From contig JALJCQ010000022.1 of the NCBI GenBank assembly GCA_023091665.1, forward strand, positions 1,116,001-1,180,000: a stretch of DNA of 64,000 nucleotides. Direction: 5' to 3'. Made by a program: the position numbers and the translations under genes. The notes under the pieces are model-generated. The model was given only the letters and a program-made list of their open reading frames with translations. It had not been told where the DNA came from and ran no database searches. This DNA comes from Pythium myriotylum (taxonomy: Eukaryota; Oomycota; Peronosporomycetes; Pythiales; Pythiaceae). This document shows positions 48,229 to 57,483 of this stretch, piece by piece (positions within the stretch are counted from its first letter, which is position 1; each line of letters starts with the position of its first letter).

Positions 48229-49246
48229 TGTGGTAGAGTGGGTCAGCAAAATCACTGCACAGTGACTGCTTGTGACAGCTGACCACTCGCCAACAGGCCT
48301 TCAGATTCTTGGTGCTAGTGAGCTACCAACAGACGTTACACCCCACGAAAGTCGCTGTGGGGGTGAACCGTGGGCGCTCTGGTACCGAAGTCGGGGGAGG
48401 GGAAGCCAGAGGGTCGTGAAGCCTCTGGGGTCGGCCAGCTGAGCTCCGCGAGGAGACCGTCTCGCAGAGTTGGGCCGGGGGTCGTACCGGGCCGAGGAAC
48501 ACGCCTGCTCAACACGCAGGGGCTCGGAGTACTTGTGCGCAGCCGATGAGACGGCTGCAGCTTCCTTGGGGCGTAAGATCTGCTAGTGCCCGGCACTAGA
48601 GACCGTAACCTTGCCTTGTCGTGGCGGGGGGACGATCCCACCGGCGCACACGAGTGTCCTTGTCCTTGATGCAGCCGACGCCGCTGGCGGTCTTGCCCCA
48701 GCGCTTCAAGTCGGCCGCTTGAGGGTCGTCGGCTTCCCCTGACAGCAATAGCCAGGTTCCACCGGGGTCTTCTTTAACGTCACCTCCTGTTGGTGACGGC
48801 GAGCCTTGATGCGACGTTCCTTGCCAAGACGACGCGGCTTGCTTGCGGGCTTGGCGGTGAAAGTGGAAGTCTATTACCTTGGTCTCATCAGCTGATCTAA
48901 CTACCCCTACGCTAAGTTCGGCTGCCCTAAGTTCGCTACCGGCTCTACACCCATTACTACTGCTGAATACATGCCCTTTTTCTGCCGATTCAGCCAGTAT
49001 CCTGCCGATCATCCCCCTTGTATTCAGGTGATGACTGCGGCTTTCGGCTACGCAATCGGCCCCATTTTAGCCAATCGGCTATGGGATGGCACAATCGTCT
49101 CAGTATCGGTTCCGCCGGTAATACCGGCGGCTGATACCGAGTATAGTAATAGTATGGGTTAGTCTGGAGCCTCCTACGGTACTACCCAGAGTCTCTGCCT
49201 ATCACCTCGGTCTAGTGCCCTAAAATTCTCGACCGCTTTACCACAG
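48229..49246 (-). repeat. 5' LTR of the Gypsy element
   Basis: Partner of 35869-36886, apparently identical over 1,018 bp. On the element's sense strand the interior starts GTGGTGCGTATGCC; the TGG one base in is a likely start of the tRNA primer-binding site. Confidence 0.9.
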
Positions 49247-49251
49247 CGAAC
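49247..49251. repeat. Target site duplication CGAAC (right)
   Basis: Direct copy of 35864-35868 immediately after the right LTR. Confidence 0.85.
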
Positions 49252-49677
49252 CAAAACTTCACGGTCAAGGCTAAGATGGCTACTCACGCTGACTTATACC
49301 AGTTTAATGCCGACCCAACCATGGATGATCCGGGTGTGAACGAAGCCCACATCTCGATGCACGGTAAGAAGTCCATCGTGCTACTCCACAGACGGATGGG
49401 TCACCCTAACTTTCGTATTCTACAGACACTGCCTAAAACGCAAGCCGTGAACGATCACGAGCTCGAAGGCGTAGGATCCCTAACAGACTATACATGTCCT
49501 TCATGTGAACTTGCTAAATCACATCGCCAACCTTTCTCGAAACGAGTATCCTTTGTTGAGCGTTCAAACTCTCCTTTAGAGAAAGTTCACAGCGATATTT
49601 GTGGACCAATGACTACGCCAAGCCTCACAGGCTGTCGATATTTCCTCATCTTCATTGACGACTGCACGCGATTCATG
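49252..49677 (+). pseudogene. Copia integrase N-terminal part
   Basis: Continues the copia frame after the Gypsy element. It holds the zinc-binding HHCC module (HRRMGHPNF ... CPSCELAKSHR) and the start of the catalytic core with the first Asp (KVHSDICGPM). The reading is lost at 49677 in the FIDDCTRFM strand, where unrelated sequence begins. The core resumes at 51133. Confidence 0.75.
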
Positions 49678-51132
49678 GTCAGTTGTGTACGGAAATTATA
49701 GGACGGTTATAGGAGGGTGCCATTTGGGGTTAGGCTTGGAGTGTAGCTATTTGCAGGCACTTCAACACTCATGCGCCTACACCAGAATGAGTGATGAGGC
49801 CACTGGCGCGTTGCGAGGAGCCCGGCCTCACACCGTCAGATATCGGGACTCACTCAATTCGGAAAGGCTCAGCTACTTACTGCTCTTCAGGTTCAACCGC
49901 ATGCCCATCGTCGGCTGCGGTTCGTGTGGGCGCCGGCCGGTCCACAGGAGCCGTTCACGAGCGCTATTGCCAGTATGAGTCTGCGGGCGACCAGCACGTT
50001 GGCCGAACTGCGTGCGGCCTCCCTGTGGACACGCCAGACTTTGCTGCTCTCCCCCCACACTTCACAACTATTGACGACACCGTGATTGACGCAACCAAGG
50101 GCGTTTTCCCAGCTTTGCGCCGTGTTGCCCCGGCTCTTGCAAGTTTTTGTTTGGCATCACTGGTATATCATGACGCGTTCTTGGCCGAGACCCTCCCACC
50201 CTGTCATCCCGTACGCCAAAGCCAGTATTTCAAGAACACTGCGCTGAAGCAATCACTCGCACAGTTTGTGCTTCAAGCGCCCCGCCACTGCGATGCTCTG
50301 TGGCCCACGGGCGTGCCACCGCACGTCAACCTGCTCGTCCAAATGAACAATCTGGCAGGGGAGTTGCGTGATCTAGTCACCGCTGTACGAGCTATGCCAC
50401 AGGCAGTGGCAGCGAGCATGGGCGCTCGCGAGGCACAGTCGGATGGCCCTGTCATGCGCTCTGAGCTGCGTGGCCTCTTGCAGACGATTGAGCACGTCAA
50501 CAGAAACCTGGAGGCTTTGCAGTCGAGACCCGCCGACGCTGGCCACTCGGCGTCTGCTGATCCACCAGTAGCAATCGTGCGGGCGGAACGCGGGCACCTC
50601 GTCCGTGAGAATCTCGCCGCGCCGTTGCCCAAGGTCAGTCTCATGACGGCATGGCAGCTGTGGTTCGTTGGACCTCCGCCTCTACGGTTTGCGCCCCGCA
50701 CGAGATGAGATCTAGTGACGATCGGAAGCGTCTCTCTGATTTGGCATTCGTGATGAAGCAGATCAATGACAAGGTGCCTGGCTTTCCATCCAATTCGCGA
50801 CCAACCCTGCGCGAGGCAAACGATGCCTTTCTCGAGGCAATCAAGGACTTGGAGTTGCTCTCGAAAACTCCTCAAGGTAGATCTCGCCGTGCTGAGCAAA
50901 TCAAGTGGACATCCGCGGCAACGATCTTGCGGACGCACCAAGCTAGATCGTCAAGAGCCGCGATTGGTCAGAACTAGCCAATCAGATTGTATCCTAAGAT
51001 TTCACGCGGTTTTTAGAATCTGCGGTGCCCCACACAAACGAACAGACTGCAAAACAGGCGGATCCAGAATTTATAAGCTCCCCCATCCTAACATTTGGCT
51101 TGTGGAAGGCTGTTGCATCCTAAAACGTAATG
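49678..51132 (+). mobile_element. Inserted Crypton-like fragment in the copia integrase
   Basis: 1.45 kb of foreign sequence separates two halves of the copia integrase core. Both junctions carry ATG (49675-49677 and 51130-51132), a possible short shared core. The interior encodes the C-terminal part of a tyrosine recombinase, so it is a truncated Crypton or a non-autonomous derivative. Confidence 0.65.
49791..50977 (+). pseudogene. Crypton tyrosine recombinase, C-terminal part, decayed
   Basis: GTHSIRKGSATYCSSGSTAC contains the H-x-x-R part of the tyrosine-recombinase site. VHERYCQYESAGDQHVGR follows, where the tyrosine nucleophile is expected. The N-terminal half with the first catalytic Arg is missing. 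The frame runs to 50708, passing a QTIEHVNRNLEAL helix. A related helical tail then continues in a different frame (LSDLAFVMKQINDKVPGFPS, ...LELLSKTPQGRSRR) to 50977, showing a frameshift near 50650-50700. Cryptons insert by recombination and lack a DDE transposase. The copy is inactive. Confidence 0.65.
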
Positions 51133-53734
51133 CGAATCACATATGTCCTGAAGTCACGCTCGGAACTCTATGAGTGCTATGAAGACTTTCGGCGCAGGGC
51201 TCTCAACGTTTTTCGCGCAGACATACGGACTGTAGAGTACACAGCGATTGAACCTGAGATTAAAGCTCTACAGGCAGACAACGCTAAAGAATACGAAAAA
51301 CTGGGAAAGATTCTGTGGGAAAAGTACGGAACACACACTCAATTCACGAATGCGTACACTCCACAACAAAATGGGGTGGCTGAACGGCGCATGCGCACCA
51401 TCATGGAACGCGTTCGGGCTTTCCTCTTCGACGGTAACCTTCCACGGGTTCTCTGGGCCGAATGCGTCCGTCATGTGACTGACCTTATCAACATGATCCC
51501 GAGTGCTGCGACCGGCTAAATCACACCATATGAGCTATGGCATAACAAGGTACCATCCGTACTGAACCTTCGAGTATTTGGCTGCAAGGCATACGTTCAT
51601 GTCCCTGAAGAACGCTGGGATAAACTGGATCCCCGTGCCACTATTTGCATGTACCTTGGCCTCCCTAGCAACAAACGCGGTTTCCGCCTACTCGATGTAC
51701 AAACGGGCAAGATTGTTTACAGTCGTGACGTCACCTTTGACGAGTCAGTGTTCCCTACCTTAGCATTCTTTGACGCCCCTGATGTCCCTGCCCCACCAAA
51801 CTCGGACACTCAGGCACGTCCGGTCACATTCAACCCACCTGATTGCATCACCCTATCGGATTCAGCAGATGGTGCGATTGTTTCCCATCCGGAAAGAAGT
51901 GATCCCACTATCTTGGCCCCATCTTCCTCACTGCCCTCCTTGGCTGATGCACTTCACCTAACAGAAGAGACATTCAGTTTCGTTGCAACGCCGGGACTGA
52001 ACGGCACAAAACGTCGCCACTCTGAGATGGAACACTCGCCTGAAGATGGTGTCATCACCAATGCAGCCATAGGTACCTTACTCAACAGCCCAGAGGACGT
52101 CTCTGATGAAACTGAGAGAGCAACCCTCATGTATACTCTACTTGCAGTGCGGTACATCACGGAACCACGTACATTCCGTGAAGCCCTGTCCTCGTCGCAT
52201 GCTGACCAGTGGCTCGAAGCTGCACACTCTGAGATCCAATCACACACTGATAATGGAATATGGACTCTGGTGACTCCGCCAAAGGGACGAAAAGTCTTGA
52301 GAAACCGATGGGTCTGGGTTGTAAAGTACAACGGCAACGGAGAAGTGGAACGATTCAAGGCACGCCTTGTGATCAAAGGTTTTCTCCAAAGGCATGGCAT
52401 TGACTATAATGAGATCTTTGCATCTGTCCTTCGAATGGAAGTCCTTCGCCTTCTTCTTACGATTGCAGCGATACTTGACTTTGAGATTCACCATATGGAT
52501 GTGAAGACTGCTTTTCTCAACGGATTCCTGGATGAAGAAATTTACATGGAGCAACCTGAAGGTTTTGCTATCCCAGGGAAGGAGCATTTGGTATGCAAAC
52601 TTCAGAAGAGTTTGTACGGCCTCAAACAGGCGCCCCGAGTATGGTATCAAACCCTCGCGGCCTTTCTGGAGAGCATCAAATTCCGACGTCTCATCAAAGA
52701 TCGATGCGTCTTTGTCGGTTCGCTCCACGGTCACACTTGCTACATCGTAGTGTACGTCGACGATCTTTTAATCATAGCTCCAAACCTTTCCCTCGTCAAT
52801 GAAATCAAATCCGCCATGAAACAGCGCTTTCATATGACAGATTTCGGGGAGGTGAAGTACTTGCTCGGGTGGTCAATCGAACGCGACCGCCAAGCCCGAA
52901 CGATCTTCATTCACCAAGAGAAGTACGCTACCAAAGTCTTGGATCGCTTCAGTCAATTCGTGACGCACCCTGTAACAACACCTGTGGATCGCAGTGTGAA
53001 ACTCTCCGGCGATACTTGTCCGAAGACAGATGGAGAAAGAGATATGATGAAGTCTATTCCATATCGAGAAGCTGTGGGAAGCTTCATGTACCTAATGATT
53101 GGGACCCGTCCTGACCTCGCCTACTACATGAGAGAAGTTAGTCAGTTCCTCTCGAACCCAGGTGACGAACACTGGAATGCAGTCGTTCGAGGACTCAAAT
53201 ATGTGTCTGGCACCAAAGGCTATGGTTTAGAATTAGGAGGGGCCCTACAGAATCCCACCGCTAAACTTGCAGACAGTCTAATCGCTTACTCGGACTCTGA
53301 CTATGCAAACTGTCCCGACACACGACGCTCCATTGGCGGTTTTGTCACGATGTTAGGAAGAAGTCCTATTTCATGGCTTTCCCGAAAACACCACACCGTT
53401 GTCCTATCTACAACAGAAGCAGAATACACTGCCCTTTGTCACTGCATGCAGGAAGTCATATTCCTTAAAACCCTGCTTGGCGAACTCGGATTCAACACAA
53501 CAACAGCAACAACGATTTATGAGGTGCGTCAAACTCGCCAACAACCCAGAACTCCATGGCAGATCAAAACACATTGACATTCGGTACCACTTCGTTCAAG
53601 AAAAGGCTGAACGAAGCCAATTCAAAAAATTTTATTGTAACACTAAAGACATGGTTGCTGATATATTTACGAAGGCACTACCAAAGCCTCAGTTCCTGCT
53701 ACTACTAGACCAACTAAGACTGCGAACTAAAAAC
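51133..53734 (+). pseudogene. Copia integrase core, reverse transcriptase and RNase H, broken
   Basis: The integrase resumes with ITYVLKSRSELYECYEDF, catalytic Asp in LQADNAKEY and Glu in PQQNGVAERRM. A TAA at 51517-51519 interrupts the frame, which continues unchanged with YELWHNKVPSVLNLRVFGC. Reverse transcriptase follows (WVWVVKYNGNGEVERFKARL, MDVKTAFLNGFLDEEIYMEQ, LYGLKQAPRVWYQ) with an intact YVDDLL. The RNase H has AYSDSDYA and STTEAEYTAL. Near 53521 about ten bases are lost where the third acidic motif should be; the end of the domain (HIDIRYHFVQEK, DMVADIFTKAL) is in another frame to 53734. No LTR follows. Confidence 0.8.
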
Positions 53735-53844
53735 TAATTCCCCCATTAAGTCAGTTGTTTCTCAAATATACTGTGAAGCTTTTCTGTGTACAACAACGAC
53801 ATAAAGACAGTATTGAGAGCTGGCACTTCTCGTGTTATTTTGTC

Positions 53845-53861
53845 TTAGCGTCCTACGCTAA
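53845..53861 (-). terminator. Stem-loop just downstream of the histone-tail mimic gene
   Basis: TTAGCGT-CCT-ACGCTAA forms a perfect 7-bp stem with a 3-base loop, ending 10 bases past the stop codon at 53872. The position recalls the 3' stem-loop of histone mRNAs, but size and sequence do not fit that consensus, so it may be incidental. Confidence 0.4.
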
Positions 53862-53871
53862 CACCTACAAC

Positions 53872-54885
53872 TTACTTGCGGGTGGCGACGAGCTTGCGAA
53901 TGAACTTGACCTGGAAGATCCACTCCCCGTAGTTCTTGAGCGGCTTGGCCTTGTCGTCCTCAATCGCGTAGAACTCCTGGTCTTGAACAAGCATGACGAA
54001 GCAATGCGCAACGGCTGTTGAGTTCACAGCCGCAACGAGGTAGAGGCCGTCACCGACACCACTCTCGAGGATCGCATCAACGCGCATCTTGCCGTTGCGA
54101 TGAAGATTCTTGTCGAGGGCATTGAAGCTGAGGTTCACCAACTTCTTCTGAAGAATCACAATCTTGAGGAAATTGCGGAAAGCAGCCCACGTCGCACCTT
54201 CCTTGAAATCGACCTCAAACACGTCATCGCCCTCAGTCACAAACTTTTCAATGCAGTCATCGACGCCCTCGTCGGATGGATGCATCATCTTCAAAGCCAG
54301 CTTGAGTGCAGCAAAGAGGCAGTTGTTCTGGTCGTTGGCTGAAATGAGTGCATTTCCCCACGAGTTCGCCGTCTTCGCGTACTGTGCAAAAGTCATGGCC
54401 TTCCCATTTGCCGTTTCATCCTTCCACTTGTGAACCAACTCGATATTCTTCGTGAACGCCTTGAGATTGGACGCAGGCTCCCATGTAACCTCCATTGAAC
54501 CATGAGGGCGCCACCAAATCACGCGATACTCGAACATGCCGGGATAAACCTCCCGAACATCGTCGATACGGAAGACCATCCACTGGCGATTTCCGTTCTT
54601 GTCCTTCGTATAAGCACCGTTCTTTGTCTCCTGGAATCTTTGGGGCTGCACCCAAATACGAAAAGAAACAACCTCCCCATCGTCAGCAGTGTACTCCAAA
54701 GGCTCAGAGTCACTAAAATCACTCATCTCCCTGTCTGAGATATCATTGTCCGGAACTGTCCACATCTGTTTGTTCCTCCACTGAGGAGGGACCTTAGCGT
54801 ACTTTCTACTCGCCGCCTTGGCGAGAGATTTCCGCGGGGCTTTCCCACCGGTGGACTTCTTCGCTGTCTGTTTCGTCCGAGCCAT
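53872..54885 (-). CDS. Histone H3-tail mimic fused to chromo-like and OTU/papain-like protease domains, 337 residues
   Basis: The ATG at 54883-54885 opens MARTKQTAKKSTGGKAPRKS. After Met removal, 17 of the first 18 residues equal canonical histone H3 (only R8 is Lys). K4, K9, S10, T11, K14, R17 and K18 are in register, and an RK pair falls at 26-27. The rest is not histone: there is no H3 fold. An acidic linker (45-70) leads to a chromo-like domain (about 103-155; YRVIWWRPHG, EVTWEPASNL, VHKWKD). A cysteine-protease-like domain follows, with Cys189 in DQNNCLFAAL, His294 in AVAHCF and an acidic pair at 309-310. The longer frame to 54939 starts with TTG and is not used. There is no signal peptide; nuclear location is expected. 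It lies beside the copia end and may be element-derived. Confidence 0.8.
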   Translation of the reverse strand: MARTKQTAKKSTGGKAPRKSLAKAASRKYAKVPPQWRNKQMWTVPDNDISDREMSDFSDSEPLEYTADDGEVVSFRIWVQPQRFQETKNGAYTKDKNGNRQWMVFRIDDVREVYPGMFEYRVIWWRPHGSMEVTWEPASNLKAFTKNIELVHKWKDETANGKAMTFAQYAKTANSWGNALISANDQNNCLFAALKLALKMMHPSDEGVDDCIEKFVTEGDDVFEVDFKEGATWAAFRNFLKIVILQKKLVNLSFNALDKNLHRNGKMRVDAILESGVGDGLYLVAAVNSTAVAHCFVMLVQDQEFYAIEDDKAKPLKNYGEWIFQVKFIRKLVATRK

Positions 54886-55224
54886 CGCGTTGGCCGAAAC
54901 TATCCAGGGAGTAATTCCGATCCGGGGTGCGAGAACCAAGAGAAAGAGCCAGTGCCAGAGCCCGTTAACCTAAACAACCAAAACAAGTAAGGTCGTCTTA
55001 TGACCCTTTTCAGGTTTTACTGCGCATATAGTTGGAATGTCTGCTTGCACAAAGAAAGTGCCCATACTAACAGTTCATACTATAGTACCGGGTCCAAATG
55101 TGCTTGAGTGCAGTCCATTGGATTGTGTCTCCATTTACCAGTGTTCAAGCGAGACGTCCGAAGGGGTCAAGCAGTCCCAGTACAGACCGGAATCCAAGTC
55201 GTAGGACTAGGGCGAAGGGTAGGC

Positions 55225-55275
55225 TATTAGGATTCACAGGTCAAACTCAATAGACCTCACTTGCATCATCATCGT
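55225..55275 (+). mobile_element. Very short L1-like 3' end
   Basis: GCTATTAGGATTCACAGGTC leads into AATAGACCTCACTTGCATCA and a TCATCG end. It corresponds to the last 50 or so bases of the L1-like 3' UTR, so it is an extremely 5'-truncated copy or a SINE-like relative. Confidence 0.5.
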
Positions 55276-56582
55276 TGATCAGTGTTGGAGAAAGTGGCGA
55301 GACCGAGTTAGGCATGTCGCCTGCACGTACGAGTGGCTCCAATGCAGCTGGCTGACTGCGTCGTGTGCCGCTGACGTCGACCACGAAGTCGCGCGTGACG
55401 CGGGAGGGCTGCAACGGTATCAGCCGCCCGGTGTTGGGTGGCTCGTGCCTGCGCGTCGCGGGTTTGTGCCCGAGGATCACTCACGCGGTTTCCCATCGGT
55501 TCTGGTGGAGGGAAGAAGCCATCATCATGGGGTTGTTCCCAGCACCTCAAGTGGAACACACTATGCATGAGACAGTTCCCGCCGTCCAGGTTTCGAAACA
55601 CACAAAATAAAAACAGCATCTCCTCCTCCAAGACCTCTTCCACCAACTTCACCTTGCTCGTTCTCCTTCGCCTATCTTCCTCATTCCGTGACCCCCCCCC
55701 CCCAAGATAAGTGAGCTCTTTACTGAAGAGCCTCACTTGTGTCGCATGAGTCGTGCGGCACGAGCACGCGCGCAAGAGCATCGCCGCGAGGACTTCACGG
55801 CCAAGGATCGATCAGGGAGCCATCTGTCATTCCCATCGATCCCCCAGATCGGGATGCTCCACGAAGTGTTAGCGAATTTCCCGGATCAACTGTCGTGATC
55901 GGCCAGTTGCAAGCGAGGACTTTCGTGGGGAACGCATCGGTACGGCTGTCACGCATCCAAAACTCCATGCACCCCAACTCCGTGAAGAGCCGGGGTGCCT
56001 GGAGTTGTGTCCCATTATTTCAGGACAAAGATGTTTATGGAGCAACGGAGGCACCGTTACGAGCATCGAGTGCAAAGCGAGTCATGAACGAGTCGGACGT
56101 TGAAGCGGGACATCTCGGGACTTATCTTCAGACGCAATAGTAGAGTTCACGCAGCGCCGTTTCGGGGCTGAAGCCCACGAGTTCTGCTACGAACACGGCT
56201 TTAAACATGCGCTTCACCACCGTGAGGTTCTATCAGCCACTAAGGGCTTGTAGGGAGAAGGAATGGGTTGATATTCACTTGATTGCGCGGCCCATCAAAA
56301 ACCTGAGCCAGCAAACCAGCAGAGTACGCATGTGGATCGACTGCGTCACAAGAAAACTGCGAAACATGACGACCCACGCACCGATAACTCGTTCGCAAAC
56401 CCATGGCAAAGAAACTAGCTAAGCACAGCACCGTGTCAAGCGAAGAGCCCTCCATCACCCACTTCAATTCCCAAGCCGGCCTCGCTGGCTCGTCGAATTT
56501 GCTTCATAACGACCTGTGTCCATGGTGGCCCTCACAAAGCTCTCCAGTTGACACCTAGCAGGCCTAAATGTACAAGCCCCAA

Positions 56583-56637
56583 AGCTATTAGGATTCACAG
56601 GATGAACTCAATAGACTTCAATTGCATCATCATCGTT
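56583..56637 (+). mobile_element. Very short L1-like 3' end, second copy
   Basis: Same sequence as 55225-55275 with a few substitutions (AATAGACTTCAATTGCATCA). A third copy appears to start at the right window edge (about 63975-64000). Confidence 0.5.
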
Positions 56638-56761
56638 CGCAAACCCAACTAAGAATCGAAGTTTTATCGCTGGCTTTCGTTGGGCAGAAAGCTCGGAGAG
56701 ACATGTGATTCAATTTTGTTTCTCCACGAGCGAGGAGAGCTGATCTGGTGAAGTTGGTGTC

Positions 56762-56778
56762 GGGGTGCACTGATTCAA
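56762..56778. repeat. 17-bp target duplication, left copy
   Basis: GGGGTGCACTGATTCAA, repeated exactly at 57198-57214, brackets the L1-like insertion. Confidence 0.85.
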
Positions 56779-57197
56779 TTTCAATTCAAGTGAGGTCTAT
56801 TAGTCTGCTCATATAGAGACCGATAGCCGGCGCTAGTCGCCACCGTTAGGATTAAACTCCCCTTCTCCAATGCTCGAGATCACTGTTAAGGAGATCTGCG
56901 ATGCGTGTGTGTTCTTCTCTTGTCGTGGGGTGCACGACTTGACTACTCGTTCGCGTATCCATCGCTAAGTTCGCCGCCGCGTCCGCCATGCGGTTCGCAG
57001 CTCTTGGATGGTGTCGCCAGGCGCGTACTCTGAGTGAGTCTGCGAGGCGGCGTGCGCGAGCGTACATCTCCCGGAGTACGTCATTGCTCGGGGCCTTGTA
57101 GTTCCGCATTTGTTGGATAATCATCATGCTGTCTCCTACGACCGACAAAGGGGTCCACTTGTGCCTCGCTGCTGCATCGAGTCCAGTCAGCAGGCCA
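56779..57197 (-). mobile_element. 5'-truncated L1-like insertion with RNase H tail
   Basis: 419 bp on the minus strand: the C-terminal half of a plant-type RNase H, then the family 3' UTR (CCGGCTATCGGTCTCTATAT ... AATAGACCTCACTTG). Exact 17-bp target duplications define both ends, showing a normal target-primed insertion of a 5'-truncated transcript. Confidence 0.82.
56852..57196 (-). pseudogene. L1-type RNase H C-terminal fragment
   Basis: VVGDSMMIIQQMRNYKAPSN, then RLADSLRVRAWRHHPRAANR and MADAAANLAMD, are the third and fourth acidic motifs of a plant-type RNase H. It is homologous to 5512-6043 but in one frame here. The apparent ATG start lies in the flanking target duplication, so it is not a gene of its own. 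Confidence 0.75.
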
Positions 57198-57214
57198 GGG
57201 GTGCACTGATTCAA
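57198..57214. repeat. 17-bp target duplication, right copy
   Basis: Exact direct repeat of 56762-56778. Confidence 0.85.
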
Positions 57215-57483
57215 CCAGAGTTCAAAATAGAACCGGTACGACGTCTAGTGGGGTGCAACGTAGAAACTGCTTCAAGTGAGTGAAAGAGAGAGAGAGAGAA
57301 CGAGAGACGTCACTGGAATCGATGAGGCTTGTGTTGGTGTTCGAGGGCCAAATCAGTCTTCGATTAAGGTGCATTTCAGAACACGGTACTTGCAAGCTTT
57401 CAATCTAAGTGATTGATCGGAATGGAGGGACAACGGAGGAGTCGTCAACTATTGTGTATGGTACAATGTGTGTTTTTCCTATC

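Larger units (their letters stand above)
35869..49246 (-). mobile_element. Complete Ty3/gypsy retrotransposon, Chronos-like (dual RNase H, chromodomain)
   Basis: 13.4 kb on the minus strand. The 5' LTR is at the right (48229-49246) and the 3' LTR at the left (35869-36886). Order: gag, protease-RT, RNase H, second RNase H, integrase, chromodomain, then a long plus-strand accessory gene before the 3' LTR. The LTRs appear identical and the 5-bp target duplication is intact, so insertion is recent. One frameshift interrupts pol. An extra plant/archaeal-type RNase H plus a chromodomain fits the Chronos group described from oomycetes; this placement is from domain order, not a tree. Confidence 0.88.
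34093..53737 (+). mobile_element. Degenerate Ty1/copia retrotransposon, interrupted by a Gypsy element and a Crypton fragment
   Basis: Copia order on the plus strand is gag, protease, integrase, reverse transcriptase, RNase H. It is split at 35868/49252 by the Gypsy element and at 49677/51133 by the Crypton segment. Native sequence carries at least two gag frameshifts, in-frame stops at 35380-35382 and 51517-51519, and a small deletion near 53521, so the copy is old and dead. The right LTR is not recognisable. Confidence 0.85.
54886..56761. other. Intergenic region with short L1-like 3' ends
   Basis: No convincing gene. Two direct copies of a roughly 55-bp sequence (GCTATTAGGATTCACAGG ... 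AACTCAATAGAC...TTGCATCATCATCGTT) lie at 55225-55275 and 56583-56637. They match the 3' end of the L1-like family seen at 6061-6110. A run of ten C lies near 55692. Confidence 0.5.
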
